Source: Tardibacter chloracetimidivorans
Lineage (GTDB): Bacteria; Pseudomonadota; Alphaproteobacteria; Sphingomonadales; Sphingomonadaceae
NCBI RefSeq assembly: GCF_001890385.1
Contig: NZ_CP018222.1
Coordinates: 35,371-99,370 of the forward strand
Direction: 5' to 3'
Length of the DNA stretch: 64,000 nt
Shown: piece by piece, positions 51,626 to 60,568 of the stretch
Layout: every line of letters begins with the position of its first letter
Numbering within the stretch: the stretch's first letter is position 1
Notes under the pieces: model-generated
The model's input: the letters and a program-made list of their open reading frames with translations, nothing else
The model's database searches: none
What the model was told of the DNA's origin: nothing
Program-made: the position numbers and the translations under genes

Positions 51626-53552
51626 GGCGCTGCTGTTTGGCGGCGGAGCCTTCGCCGCAGTCCTCCTCGCCACGGCGATCGCGCTGGTGGTCGCACTGGC
51701 GGGCCTGAAACAGCTTCGCACGGGTATCGATCTCACGGTGCTCCCGTCCTGGCTCTGGTATTACAGGGGCGATCCCGCGCTACGGAGCTGGTTACTACGA
51801 GGCTACAGCGTCGCGGGTCTGATCGGCGCCGTAGGCGGGCTGATCGTCCTGCGGCAGCGTCGGCCGCTCCATGGCGCGGCCCGCTTTGCCCGCGAGAGCG
51901 AAATTGCGGGCGAGGATTTACGCGCTGACCGCGGAATCATCCTCGGCCGCAAAGGCGGGCGTTTCCTGACGTTCGGGGGAAGCGAGCATGTCCTTCTCGA
52001 AGCACCAACTCGGTCGGGCAAGGGCGTGGGCATTGTCATTCCCAATCTGCTCAATTGGCCGGATTCGGTCGTCGTGCTCGATGTGAAACGCGAGAATTGG
52101 CAACGCACGGCAGGATTTCGCCAGGCAGGCGGGCAAGAGGTCTGGCTGTTCGACCCGCTCACCACCGACGGGCGGACGGCGCGCTACAATCCACTCTCTT
52201 ATATAAATCGGGACGATCAGGTCGCCGTCATTGATGAATTGCAGAAGATCGCGCTGATGCTCTTCCCCAGCCCGGACAGGGGCGATCCGTTCTGGGCGGA
52301 ATCGGCGCGCACCGGCTTCATCGGCACAGGGGCCTATATCGCCGCCATGCCGCATCGGCCGTTCACGATCGGCGAAATCTATCGCCTGATGACACAAGGC
52401 GATCCAAAAACGACGCTGCCCAAGCTGGTGGAGGAAGCCGCCACGGCCGGGGTCCGGCTTTCCATGCCCTGCGTCAATGCCATTGCTGACTTCACGAGCG
52501 GATCGGACAACACATTCTCCAGCGTCCGGCAGACAATAACGTCGAAGCTCAGCCTGTGGCTCAACCCCTATGTCGATGCTGCGACCTCAATAAGCGATTT
52601 CGACATGCGCGATCTGCGTCGTCGCCGAATGTCGCTCTATCTCGGCGTGTCGCCCGACAATATGGAGCGTGTGGCGCCGGTCTATAATTTGCTGCTGCAA
52701 CAGCTTGTCGACCTCAACACCCGCACGCTGCCCGAAGAGGACAGCACGCTCAAGGTGCAGGTTCTGGCTTTGCTGGATGAGTTTGTCCAGCTCGGCCGCG
52801 CGATGACGATCGCCAACAGCTTCTCCTTCATCGCGGGCTATGGGTTCCGTCTGCTGCCGGTGATCCAGGGACAGTCCCAATTGCGCGCGCTCTATGGCGA
52901 TCAGGTCGCCCGCTCGATCATCACGAATTGCGGCGTGGAAGTTGCCTTCACGCCCAAAGAGCTGGACGTGGCGAAGGAGCTATCGGAACGATTGGGCTTC
53001 TACAGCTTCAAGGCGAAATCCAAGAGCCTGACAATACACGGCCTCCTCGCCAATCGCAGCACAACGGAGAGCGATCAGCGTCGCGCCTTGCTGATGCCGC
53101 AGGAATTGATGCAGATGTCGCGCAAGGACATGCTGGTGCTGCGCGCGGGTATCCCGCCGATCCGGGCGAAAAAGCTGTTCTACTATCGGATGCCCGTTTT
53201 TAAGCGCCGATTGATGCGACCACCAGAAATCGAGGCGCACCCGCTACCCGCTCACGCTCGCCCCGCTGCTCCTCGCCCCGCTCCGTCGGGTCCGCCGCTG
53301 GCGAACGCAGCGGATGAAAAAGAGAAGATCGTTGCGCCAGTCGCGGACGATGTGCCGGGCGAGACGGACACGGGCCAGATACCAGATAGGGAGATGACCG
53401 ACGCGGAGATTAGCGGGAACGTCGTCATTCCCGCTGACGCGCTGGTGCTTGACGATATCGAAGTGCCCAAGAGAGGCGCCAGCGAAGGCGAGGCCAAGGC
53501 TTTTGTTGAACAGATGATAGCACGCGCAACCGATCAGCGCGAGCCGGCCTGA
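51612..53552 (+). CDS. virD4: VirD4 coupling protein
   Basis: A 646-residue coupling ATPase. Two N-terminal membrane spans (FAAVLLATAIALVVALAGL; YSVAGLIGAVGGLIVL), Walker A APTRSGKGVG near residue 130, Walker B VQVLALLDEFVQLGR near 385. The C-terminal 110 residues are acidic and proline-rich, as expected for contact with substrate proteins. It brings the relaxase-DNA complex to the channel. No relaxase gene is in this window. Confidence 0.94.
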   Translation: MPTRRALLFGGGAFAAVLLATAIALVVALAGLKQLRTGIDLTVLPSWLWYYRGDPALRSWLLRGYSVAGLIGAVGGLIVLRQRRPLHGAARFARESEIAGEDLRADRGIILGRKGGRFLTFGGSEHVLLEAPTRSGKGVGIVIPNLLNWPDSVVVLDVKRENWQRTAGFRQAGGQEVWLFDPLTTDGRTARYNPLSYINRDDQVAVIDELQKIALMLFPSPDRGDPFWAESARTGFIGTGAYIAAMPHRPFTIGEIYRLMTQGDPKTTLPKLVEEAATAGVRLSMPCVNAIADFTSGSDNTFSSVRQTITSKLSLWLNPYVDAATSISDFDMRDLRRRRMSLYLGVSPDNMERVAPVYNLLLQQLVDLNTRTLPEEDSTLKVQVLALLDEFVQLGRAMTIANSFSFIAGYGFRLLPVIQGQSQLRALYGDQVARSIITNCGVEVAFTPKELDVAKELSERLGFYSFKAKSKSLTIHGLLANRSTTESDQRRALLMPQELMQMSRKDMLVLRAGIPPIRAKKLFYYRMPVFKRRLMRPPEIEAHPLPAHARPAAPRPAPSGPPLANAADEKEKIVAPVADDVPGETDTGQIPDREMTDAEISGNVVIPADALVLDDIEVPKRGASEGEAKAFVEQMIARATDQREPA

Positions 53553-53565
53553 AGGAGAGGGCAAG

Positions 53566-54972
53566 ATGAGCGAACAGCAAAATGGCGGCCGAAACAGCAT
53601 CTGGGCGGACTTGACCCGCGTATTCCGCCGCGATCCGGATAATCAGCGATCCCAGCAGGAGGAAAAGGCGGACCGCGCGGCGACGGATATCGAACTGCGC
53701 AACGGGGCCGAACGAAAGCGCGATCCTTCCTTCAACGCCGGTGATATGCCGGAGGCGGTGCAGCGCCGCTATTATACCCAACCTTCGCGCTGGACGGGCG
53801 ATCCCGCCTATTTCAGCACACCGACAGCCGACAAGCCGGCCTTTCAGGACCGAGGCAACCGGCTTGTCACCGACAATGACAGCCGGGAGGTCGCCAAGGA
53901 TCTCGTCACCGTCGCCGAACATCGGGGCTGGGACCGAGTTCAGGTTGCGGGCAGCGAGACTTTTCGCCGCGCGGTGTGGTTCGAGGCGGCGGAGCGCGGG
54001 ATCGCCGTGCGAGGCTATAAGCCGACAGACCGGGATTTACAGGAGCTGGACCGCATAAGGAACGACAAGGCGCGTAATAGCATCGCGCCGGTCCCTCAGC
54101 GGCATCAAGCACGGGAAGCACCTGCTGAGCCAACGCAGGGTGCAGATTCCGCACCAGACCGGGAAGCACGGCCCCGTGATAGGGCGCAGCCCCAGGACCT
54201 GCCCGCTTCATCGCCGACGCGATCCCTCCCGACGCCGGTTGACGGCTATAGGCGCCCAACGGCCGAAGCGCTCGATCGGGCGATCAGCGTGACCATGCTT
54301 CGGGCAGGATTGGACCCAACCGAAGCGCGGGCGGCGAACAGGGCCTATGCCTCTGCCGACTGGGCATGGACGTATGCGGATGACAGCAACAGCCGGACGC
54401 GCGGTGCCCAAAGCGTCGATAGAGCAATGACCGCGATGGACAGCTTTGCCGGCAAATCCCGTGCTCATGCGGAGATTGCCTCGGCGATCGCCGACAATCA
54501 CTATTATGACATGGCCCTTGTCGGCCGTTGGTATGTCGAGCGCGGCGATCGCGATCCGCGCCTGGTGCGTGATCTGACCGATCAGAAGCGCCTCCATGCG
54601 CCAGATTCGGATCGCAAGCCCGGAACGTCGCCCTGGAACAGCGAGGAGCGAGAGAGGGCCAACGGGGTTGCTGACCGCACGCGCCGCAATGAGCGCGCCG
54701 CCCAAAGCCAGCTTCGCGCAATGGACATTGTAGTCCGACGCGCGCTCGAAGCTTCACCGGAAACTGCGGATCGCGTCATGCGGATCGCGCGGGAACAGAT
54801 TGCCGATCAGCTTGGGGAGGGGCGGGATATCAAACCTGCCCGCGTCCGAGGCGGCCCAGAGCGCGAGGCCGAACAACCGGCTGCACGGCGCACGGCGGCG
54901 TCCCGGCAACGATCGCCGGCGCCGGCACCTCAACGCGAACATCGCCCGCCAGAGCGGCAACGCAATCGCTAG
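53566..54972 (+). CDS. LPD7-domain protein, relaxase-associated type
   Basis: A 468-residue, highly charged protein. Around residues 100-165 it has an LPD7 domain (GNRLVTDNDSREVAKDLVTV, then WDRVQVAGSETFRRAVWFEA and GIAVRGYKPTDRD). LPD7 is usually found fused behind relaxases or DNA primases of conjugative elements. The rest is helical and low in complexity. No relaxase or catalytic motif is present, so it could be an accessory mobilisation factor. It lies 13 bases after virD4 with GGAGAGGGC as ribosome site. Confidence 0.75.
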   Translation: MSEQQNGGRNSIWADLTRVFRRDPDNQRSQQEEKADRAATDIELRNGAERKRDPSFNAGDMPEAVQRRYYTQPSRWTGDPAYFSTPTADKPAFQDRGNRLVTDNDSREVAKDLVTVAEHRGWDRVQVAGSETFRRAVWFEAAERGIAVRGYKPTDRDLQELDRIRNDKARNSIAPVPQRHQAREAPAEPTQGADSAPDREARPRDRAQPQDLPASSPTRSLPTPVDGYRRPTAEALDRAISVTMLRAGLDPTEARAANRAYASADWAWTYADDSNSRTRGAQSVDRAMTAMDSFAGKSRAHAEIASAIADNHYYDMALVGRWYVERGDRDPRLVRDLTDQKRLHAPDSDRKPGTSPWNSEERERANGVADRTRRNERAAQSQLRAMDIVVRRALEASPETADRVMRIAREQIADQLGEGRDIKPARVRGGPEREAEQPAARRTAASRQRSPAPAPQREHRPPERQRNR

Positions 54973-54998
54973 ACCGTGACGCCAGCAGGAGAATCACC

Positions 54999-55352
54999 AT
55001 GGCGCGAAAAAAACGGCCGGAGCCGGGCGGCGAAGCCAATAAACGGGCCGCTGATAGCAATTTCCGCTTCATGGAGGCGTTGTTGAACAACGCGCTTCAC
55101 GACAAGCCTGAACTCAGGGGTGAGATAATCCGTAACGCGCGCGAGCGCATCGCCGGCGCGCTGGCCGAAGGGAAGTCCTTTGAGCCTGTTCGGCTCCGGA
55201 CTGGATCGGAGTCCACCATGCACCGGCGCGGCGGCAGGGAAAACTCATCCGGTAGTGATTCCCTCTTCGTCAGCAAGGTGCTGAGCAAGGTTGTCGATGA
55301 CAAGCGGTCTTTTCCACCGGCAGAATATCGCCGCATCGACAAGAGCCGATAG
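54999..55352 (+). CDS. Hypothetical protein, last gene of the transfer operon
   Basis: A 117-residue charged protein, not recognised. A short helical segment (FMEALLNNALHDKPELRGEI, then NARERIAGALAEGKSFEPVR) echoes the MRIAREQIADQLGEGRDIKPAR ending of the LPD7 protein, so it may derive from duplication of that tail. Starts 26 bases after the previous stop, with AGCAGGAGAATC upstream. Confidence 0.55.
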   Translation: MARKKRPEPGGEANKRAADSNFRFMEALLNNALHDKPELRGEIIRNARERIAGALAEGKSFEPVRLRTGSESTMHRRGGRENSSGSDSLFVSKVLSKVVDDKRSFPPAEYRRIDKSR

Positions 55353-55380
55353 CCTGATCTTGCTGGCCGCGCCGGATCGA

Positions 55381-56004
55381 TCACGAAAGACCGATCATGA
55401 CGTGGTTCTGGAACGCAGGCCGTTGCGCGAGACGCTCATACCATCCCCGCACCTGCGGCAGATCAGCCCCCCGATCGACATCGAGATTATACCAGCGATA
55501 GGCGTAGATCCCGACAGCGATGTCGGCGAGGGTGAATTGGTTCCCCGCCAGAAACGAATTTCGAGTCAGCCAGCGATCAAGGATTTGAAAGTGATCGCGG
55601 ACCTGCCGCCCGGTTTCCGCCACACGGCCCATATCACGATCAACATGCGGTGTGCGGATCAGCGTGATATAAAGCGGGGTGATACTCGGATTCAACGTGC
55701 TCAATTGCCAATCCATCCACCGCTCGCAATGGGATCTGGCCGCCGCGTCGACTGGATAGAGAGAGGTCGCAGCAACCTTATTGGCCAGATATCGCAGGAT
55801 CGTGTTAGATTCCCAGACGACCGTGCCGCTATCACGTAGGGTTGGAACGACACCATTCGGATTGAGGCGCAGATAGTCGGCAGCCCTGTTGCCTCCGAAG
55901 GGGCCGCCATAGTCCTGACGCTCATACGGGAGACCGAGTTCGGTCAACAGCCAGAGGACTTTCTGGACGTTCGATGAAGTGCGCCTGCCGAGAAGTTGGA
56001 GCAT
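55381..56004 (-). CDS. Glutathione S-transferase family protein
   Basis: A 207-residue GST. N-terminal thioredoxin fold (LLGRRTSSNVQKVLWLLTEL with the likely catalytic Ser, NPNGVVPTLRDSG with cis-Pro, then ESNTILRYLA) and a helical C-terminal domain (LAGNQFTLADIAVGIYAYRW with the conserved folding motif). It would conjugate or isomerise electrophilic compounds; the substrate is unknown. It lies at the boundary between the tra operon and the catabolic cluster. Confidence 0.9.
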   Translation of the reverse strand: MLQLLGRRTSSNVQKVLWLLTELGLPYERQDYGGPFGGNRAADYLRLNPNGVVPTLRDSGTVVWESNTILRYLANKVAATSLYPVDAAARSHCERWMDWQLSTLNPSITPLYITLIRTPHVDRDMGRVAETGRQVRDHFQILDRWLTRNSFLAGNQFTLADIAVGIYAYRWYNLDVDRGADLPQVRGWYERLAQRPAFQNHVMIGLS

Positions 56005-56086
56005 ACAGAATTCGTCCGGGTTTGCGATCCGCTGGACACCGTGTTTTGCTACTTAAGGGTGGCTTCTACGCTGGGGCAATACCAGT

Positions 56087-56671
56087 TTAGCGTGGCACAC
56101 TCAGGCGGGCACGCAAAATTGCCGATAGCAATGCGATCATTGCGGCGATCGCGACAATCGCGAATAAGTAGGCGACCATGGTGTCCTGATAGATAAATGA
56201 AATGATCGCATTTGCCGCTGCGGGAGGATGAAGCCGCTGGGTTGCAATCATTACGGCACTCGCGAGACCGACGGCGATCCCATATGCGAGCGGGCCAGGC
56301 GTCATCATGGCGGCGACCAGAAGGCCACACAAAGCCGAGGAGATGTGGCCGAACAGGATCGCGCGGGGGCGGGTTGGTGGCGTCCCTGACGTCCCGATCA
56401 CAGTCGCCGCGCTTGACGCCAGAGACGTAATCACGAGTGCGGTCGAGAACGCCTGCGAAATCGCCACCAGTAGCCCCACGACAGCCCCCATGGCACTGCC
56501 GCCCCCAATCGCCGCAGCCAGCGGGGATGGGAATGATCGTTTGGATCGTTCTTGCGGCTTCCCGGCCACGAGCGCCCCGTTCGGCGCTGAGCTTCCCTCG
56601 ACGTCGGAGACTTGCGTTGACTCGTCGCGCAAAGCCGACGTGTCGTGCTCATACGCGTTCAAGGAGCGCAC
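56087..56671 (-). CDS. HPP-family membrane protein
   Basis: About 194 residues. The C-terminal 145 have four membrane spans and the HPP motif (QRLHPPAAANAIISFI) of HPP-family transporters, some of which carry nitrite. The N-terminal 55 residues are charged and doubtful. The GTG at 56671 lies inside the 3' end of pcaF; GTG at 56569 is an alternative. An ATG overlapping the pcaF stop opens only a 73-codon frame without resemblance to HPP, so a frameshift near the start is possible. Confidence 0.6.
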   Translation of the reverse strand: MRSLNAYEHDTSALRDESTQVSDVEGSSAPNGALVAGKPQERSKRSFPSPLAAAIGGGSAMGAVVGLLVAISQAFSTALVITSLASSAATVIGTSGTPPTRPRAILFGHISSALCGLLVAAMMTPGPLAYGIAVGLASAVMIATQRLHPPAAANAIISFIYQDTMVAYLFAIVAIAAMIALLSAILRARLSVPR

Positions 56672-57857
56672 CGACGCCTTGCCCCACACCGACGCACATG
56701 AACACCAGCGCATAGCGGCCACCAGTGCGATGCAACTCCTCCGCCGCCGTCATGGCGATGCGAGCGCCCGACATGCCGAGCGGATGGCCCAGCGCGATCG
56801 CGCCACCATTGCGATTTACGCGGTCATCGTCGGCTCGAAGACCGAGGTCGTGCAGCACCGCTATCGCCTGGCTGGCGAATGCCTCATTCAGCTCGATCAC
56901 GTCGAGCTGGTCGATGCCGATGCCGCCCAGCGCAAGCAGCTTGCGCGCAGCCGGCACCGGACCGACGCCCATCACGCGCGGCTCAACGCCCGCCGCTGCC
57001 ATCGCAACGATGCGCGCGCGGGGATTGAGGCCGTTCGCTTTGGCGGCCGCTTCGGAGGCGATCAGCATTGCTGCGGCGCCGTCGTTAACGCCCGAAGCGT
57101 TGCCCGCTGTCACCGTTCCGTCAGGGCGAACCACTGGCTTGAGCTTCGCCAGCGCCTCCAGCGTCGTGCTCGGACGCGGATGCTCATCCCTTGAAAAGAC
57201 GATCGCGTCGCCCTTCTTCTGTGGAATGGAGACGGGCACGATCTCAGCGGCGAGGCGACCGTTGGCCTGGGCGGCCGCCGTTTTCTGCTGGCTGCGAAGC
57301 GCGAAGGCATCCTGATCCTCGCGACTGACACTCCATTCCCGCGCTACATTCTCGCCCGTCTCCGGCATCGCATCGACGCCGTAGAGGGCTTTCATCGCCG
57401 GATTGACGAAGCGCCAGCCGATCGTCGTGTCCTCGATCCTCTGTCCGCGGGAGAAGGCGGTGTCCGCCTTGCCCATGACATAGGGCGCGCGGCTCATACT
57501 CTCGACGCCACCGGCGATCACAAGCTGGGCATCCCCCGAACGGATCGCGCGCGCGGCCAGCCCCACGGCATCCAGCCCGGAACCGCATAGGCGGTTTACC
57601 GTCGAACCGGGAATTTCCTTGGGCAGGCCGGCGAGCAGCGTGGCCATGCGCGCGACATTGCGATTATCTTCGCCCGCCTGGTTGGCGCAGCCGAGAATAA
57701 CATCGTCCACCACCTGCCAGTCCACACGGGGATTGCGCTCCGCCAACGCCCTGATCGGGGTAGCGGCGAGATCATCGGCGCGGACGGCGGCGAGCGTGCC
57801 GCCGAAGCGGCCGATCGGCGTGCGAACTGCGTCGCAGAGAAAAGCGTCGGTCATCAC
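56649..57857 (-). CDS. pcaF: 3-oxoadipyl-CoA thiolase
   Basis: A 402-residue thiolase. Active site Cys in [12 protein letters not shown] near residue 90, His in [16 protein letters not shown] and second Cys in [11 protein letters not shown]. The sequence fits PcaF/PaaJ, which cleave 3-oxoadipyl-CoA to succinyl-CoA and acetyl-CoA, the last step of the beta-ketoadipate pathway; gene context with pcaIJ supports that over acetyl-CoA acetyltransferase. Overlaps pcaJ by ATGA. Confidence 0.92.
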   Translation of the reverse strand: MMTDAFLCDAVRTPIGRFGGTLAAVRADDLAATPIRALAERNPRVDWQVVDDVILGCANQAGEDNRNVARMATLLAGLPKEIPGSTVNRLCGSGLDAVGLAARAIRSGDAQLVIAGGVESMSRAPYVMGKADTAFSRGQRIEDTTIGWRFVNPAMKALYGVDAMPETGENVAREWSVSREDQDAFALRSQQKTAAAQANGRLAAEIVPVSIPQKKGDAIVFSRDEHPRPSTTLEALAKLKPVVRPDGTVTAGNASGVNDGAAAMLIASEAAAKANGLNPRARIVAMAAAGVEPRVMGVGPVPAARKLLALGGIGIDQLDVIELNEAFASQAIAVLHDLGLRADDDRVNRNGGAIALGHPLGMSGARIAMTAAEELHRTGGRYALVFMCVGVGQGVGALLERV

Positions 57858-58513
57858 GCGGCCTCGTTCTCGAAGGCTCTCGTATCGATCGCGGCGCTGG
57901 TCCTAGCCTTCACATCGGCCACGCTGACGCCGGGCGCCAGCTCAGCAAGGGTGAGGCCGCCGGCCTTTTTGTCGCAGGCGATCACGGCGAGATCGGTGAT
58001 AATCAAGTCGACCACCTGCCTGCCGGTGAGCGGGAGCGAGCAGCGTTCCAAAATCTTCGGCGCGCCCGTCTTGCTGGTGTGATCCATGACCACCACGACG
58101 CGCTTGACGCCGGCAACGAGGTCCATCGCGCCGCCCATGCCCTTCACCATCTTGCCGGGGATGGTCCAGTTGGCGAGATCGCCGTTGGCGGCCACCTCCA
58201 TTGCGCCGAGCACGGCCATATCGATGTGGCCGCCCCGGATCATGGCGAAGCTGTCGGCCGAGGAAAAGAAACTCGATGTCGGAAGCGTGGTAATGGTCTG
58301 CTTGCCGGCATTGATGAGATCCGGGTCAGCCTCGCCCTCGTAGGGGAACGGCCCCATGCCGAGCATTCCGTTCTCCGATTGCAGCGTAACGTCGAGTCCT
58401 TCGGGAATGTAGTTCGCCACGAGCGTCGGGATGCCGATGCCGAGATTGACGTAGATGCCGTCGTGAAGCTCCCTGGCGGCGCGTGCCGCCATTTCGTCGC
58501 GAGACCAAGCCAT
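57854..58513 (-). CDS. pcaJ: 3-oxoadipate CoA-transferase subunit B
   Basis: A 219-residue beta subunit of a class I CoA-transferase. The catalytic Glu lies in [25 protein letters not shown] and [19 protein letters not shown] follow the family. It moves CoA from succinyl-CoA to 3-oxoadipate together with PcaI. The start overlaps the pcaI stop. Confidence 0.92.
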   Translation of the reverse strand: MAWSRDEMAARAARELHDGIYVNLGIGIPTLVANYIPEGLDVTLQSENGMLGMGPFPYEGEADPDLINAGKQTITTLPTSSFFSSADSFAMIRGGHIDMAVLGAMEVAANGDLANWTIPGKMVKGMGGAMDLVAGVKRVVVVMDHTSKTGAPKILERCSLPLTGRQVVDLIITDLAVIACDKKAGGLTLAELAPGVSVADVKARTSAAIDTRAFENEAA

Positions 58514-59223
58514 TATGCTGCCTCCCTTGCGCGTGTGGTGAGCTTCTCGATCCGTTTCTCGTTCACTGTGCTTTTGACGATCCGATCGACATAGATGCCC
58601 GGCGTGTGGATGCAGTCGGGGTCAAGGGCACCCGCTTCCACGATCTCCTCCACCTCGGCGACTGTCACCTTGCCGGCGGTCGCCATATTGGGATTGAAGT
58701 TGCGCGCAGTCTTGCGGAACATCAGATTGCCCGCCGGATCAGCCTTCCACGCCTTGACGATGGCGAGGTCGGCGCACAGCCATGTTTCGCGGACATATTC
58801 CTCGCCTTCGAAAATCTCGATAGGCTTGCCCTCGGCAACGACCGTGCCGACGCCCGTTTTGGTAAAAAAGGCCGGGATGCCCGCACCGCCCGCGCGGATG
58901 CGCTCGGCCAGCGTGCCTTGCGGGTTCAGCTCCAGTTCCAGTTCGCCCGACAGATATTGCTGCTCGAACAGCTTGTTCTCGCCGACATAGGAGGAAATCA
59001 TCTTCCTGATCTGACGGCTTTCCAGCAGCATCCACAGGCCGAAGCCATCGGCACCGGCATTGTTGGAAATGATGGTCAGGCCCTTGACGCCCGCCTTGCG
59101 GATTTCGGGGATCAGGCTTTCCGGATTGCCCGAAAGTCCGAAACCGCCGGACATGATTGTCATTCCATCGAACAGGAGATCGCGGAGCGCGTCGACAGGG
59201 GTTGCGAAGATCTTGCTGGCCAC
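58513..59223 (-). CDS. pcaI: 3-oxoadipate CoA-transferase subunit A
   Basis: A 236-residue alpha subunit with the CoA-binding glycine segment [12 protein letters not shown], then [15 protein letters not shown], and TPAFF-like [13 protein letters not shown]. Genes pcaI, pcaJ and pcaF are contiguous and overlapping in reaction order. It starts 9 bases after the catB stop. Confidence 0.92.
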   Translation of the reverse strand: MASKIFATPVDALRDLLFDGMTIMSGGFGLSGNPESLIPEIRKAGVKGLTIISNNAGADGFGLWMLLESRQIRKMISSYVGENKLFEQQYLSGELELELNPQGTLAERIRAGGAGIPAFFTKTGVGTVVAEGKPIEIFEGEEYVRETWLCADLAIVKAWKADPAGNLMFRKTARNFNPNMATAGKVTVAEVEEIVEAGALDPDCIHTPGIYVDRIVKSTVNEKRIEKLTTRAREAA

Positions 59224-59232
59224 GGCGAACCC

Positions 59233-60462
59233 TCACTCCCCCGCGACTGCGAGTTTGGTGCCGCCGCCGCCCTGGCCCGTGCTGGCGGTAACAGTGGTAT
59301 GCGCGCGATCCCGGCGATAGGATTTCAGCTTATCCTCGTCGATCCGCGCGCCAATGCCATTACCCTTCGGGAGTTGCAGCGCACCATCCATATAGCGGAC
59401 GGGTTCCTCCGTGATGTCGTCGGCGACAAGCATCGGTCCGACCAGCTCGCCGCCGAGCGGGAGATGCGGCAGCGTGGCGCAGAACTGCATATTGCCGGAC
59501 GTGCCGAGCGAGGATTCGAGGAAGGTGCCCATATAGAGCGCGGCCCCGGCCGCGAGCGCGACATCCGCGACCGCGCGCGACGGCACCATGCCACCCGATT
59601 TCATGATCTTGAGCGAGATGAGCGCGCCGGCGCCCTTCTTCGCCGCCTCCAGCATGTCGTGGGGAGTGCGGATGCTCTCGTCGAGCATGATCGGCATCGC
59701 GGCGCGCGCCTGGAGACGGACGGGGCCATCGAGATCCTCGCGTGGCAGTGGCTGCTCGATCATCTCGACACCGACCTCGGCAAGACGCGGGATCGCCCAT
59801 AAGGCGTCGACCTCCGTCCAGCGCTCGTTCGGATCGACACGGATTCCGGCCCGGTCACGGAGCGCCAGCGTGACTTCGCACGCGCGAGCGACATCCTGCT
59901 TCAACTCGACGGCGCCCATTTTCAGCTTGAATGCCGACGCTTCGCCGGCCTCCAGTTTGGCAAGCGCCTCGTCGATCTCCTGCCGCGGATCGCCAGTTGC
60001 AAGCGGCCACGCGACATTGAGGCTGTCGCGCACCTTGCCTCCGAGAAGCGCATGGACCGGCTGCTCCAGCGTGTGACCGATCAGATCCCACAGCGCCATT
60101 TCGAGGCCCGCCTTGGCGAAGCTGTTGCCGAAGGCCGCCTCGTCCATGCGCGCGCGCAGGACGGCCATATCGGTCGCGCGTTGCCCGATCAGGACCGGCG
60201 CCAGATAGATGTCCGCGATCGATTTGATCGTTTCGACCGACTCGCCGCCCCACCATGGGCCGCTTGGGATGGAGGCTTCGCCGACACCCATAATGCCGTC
60301 GGTCGACCGGATGCGGATGACGACCAGGCTCTGGCGCTGGGCCGCAAGTGCCGAGAAGCGTTGCAATCGCCTCAGCGGCAAATCGACGATGATCGATTCG
60401 ATATCGCGGATGATGATATCGGGCACAGTATATTTCTCCCACGGGCCGCGAGACCCGCTCAT
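59233..60462 (-). CDS. catB: Muconate cycloisomerase
   Basis: A 409-residue enolase-superfamily enzyme. Catalytic Lys pair in AFKLKMG, metal ligands in IRVDPNERW, EMIEQPLP and MLDESI, and second base in SLKIMKSGG. Together with pcaIJF this points to cis,cis-muconate cycloisomerase of the catechol branch; chloromuconate cycloisomerase (clcB/tcbD type) is an alternative that sequence inspection cannot exclude. No catC, catA or pcaD is in the window. Start at ATG 60462; a later GTG at 60426 is possible. Confidence 0.87.
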   Translation of the reverse strand: MSGSRGPWEKYTVPDIIIRDIESIIVDLPLRRLQRFSALAAQRQSLVVIRIRSTDGIMGVGEASIPSGPWWGGESVETIKSIADIYLAPVLIGQRATDMAVLRARMDEAAFGNSFAKAGLEMALWDLIGHTLEQPVHALLGGKVRDSLNVAWPLATGDPRQEIDEALAKLEAGEASAFKLKMGAVELKQDVARACEVTLALRDRAGIRVDPNERWTEVDALWAIPRLAEVGVEMIEQPLPREDLDGPVRLQARAAMPIMLDESIRTPHDMLEAAKKGAGALISLKIMKSGGMVPSRAVADVALAAGAALYMGTFLESSLGTSGNMQFCATLPHLPLGGELVGPMLVADDITEEPVRYMDGALQLPKGNGIGARIDEDKLKSYRRDRAHTTVTASTGQGGGGTKLAVAGE

Positions 60463-60568
60463 TACACATAGGTTGCTTTGATGCGGCTATCGTGTCGACG
60501 GCCCGACGGATGCGCGGCGGTGCATTTCTCGGTCTGGAGGCAATGAAAAACGCACCGCGCGCTTTACG

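Noticed and set aside
56431..56652. A 73-codon minus-strand frame starting with ATGA on the pcaF stop
   Set aside because: Its Arg/Trp-rich translation resembles no protein; the HPP frame in the same place has clear membrane spans.
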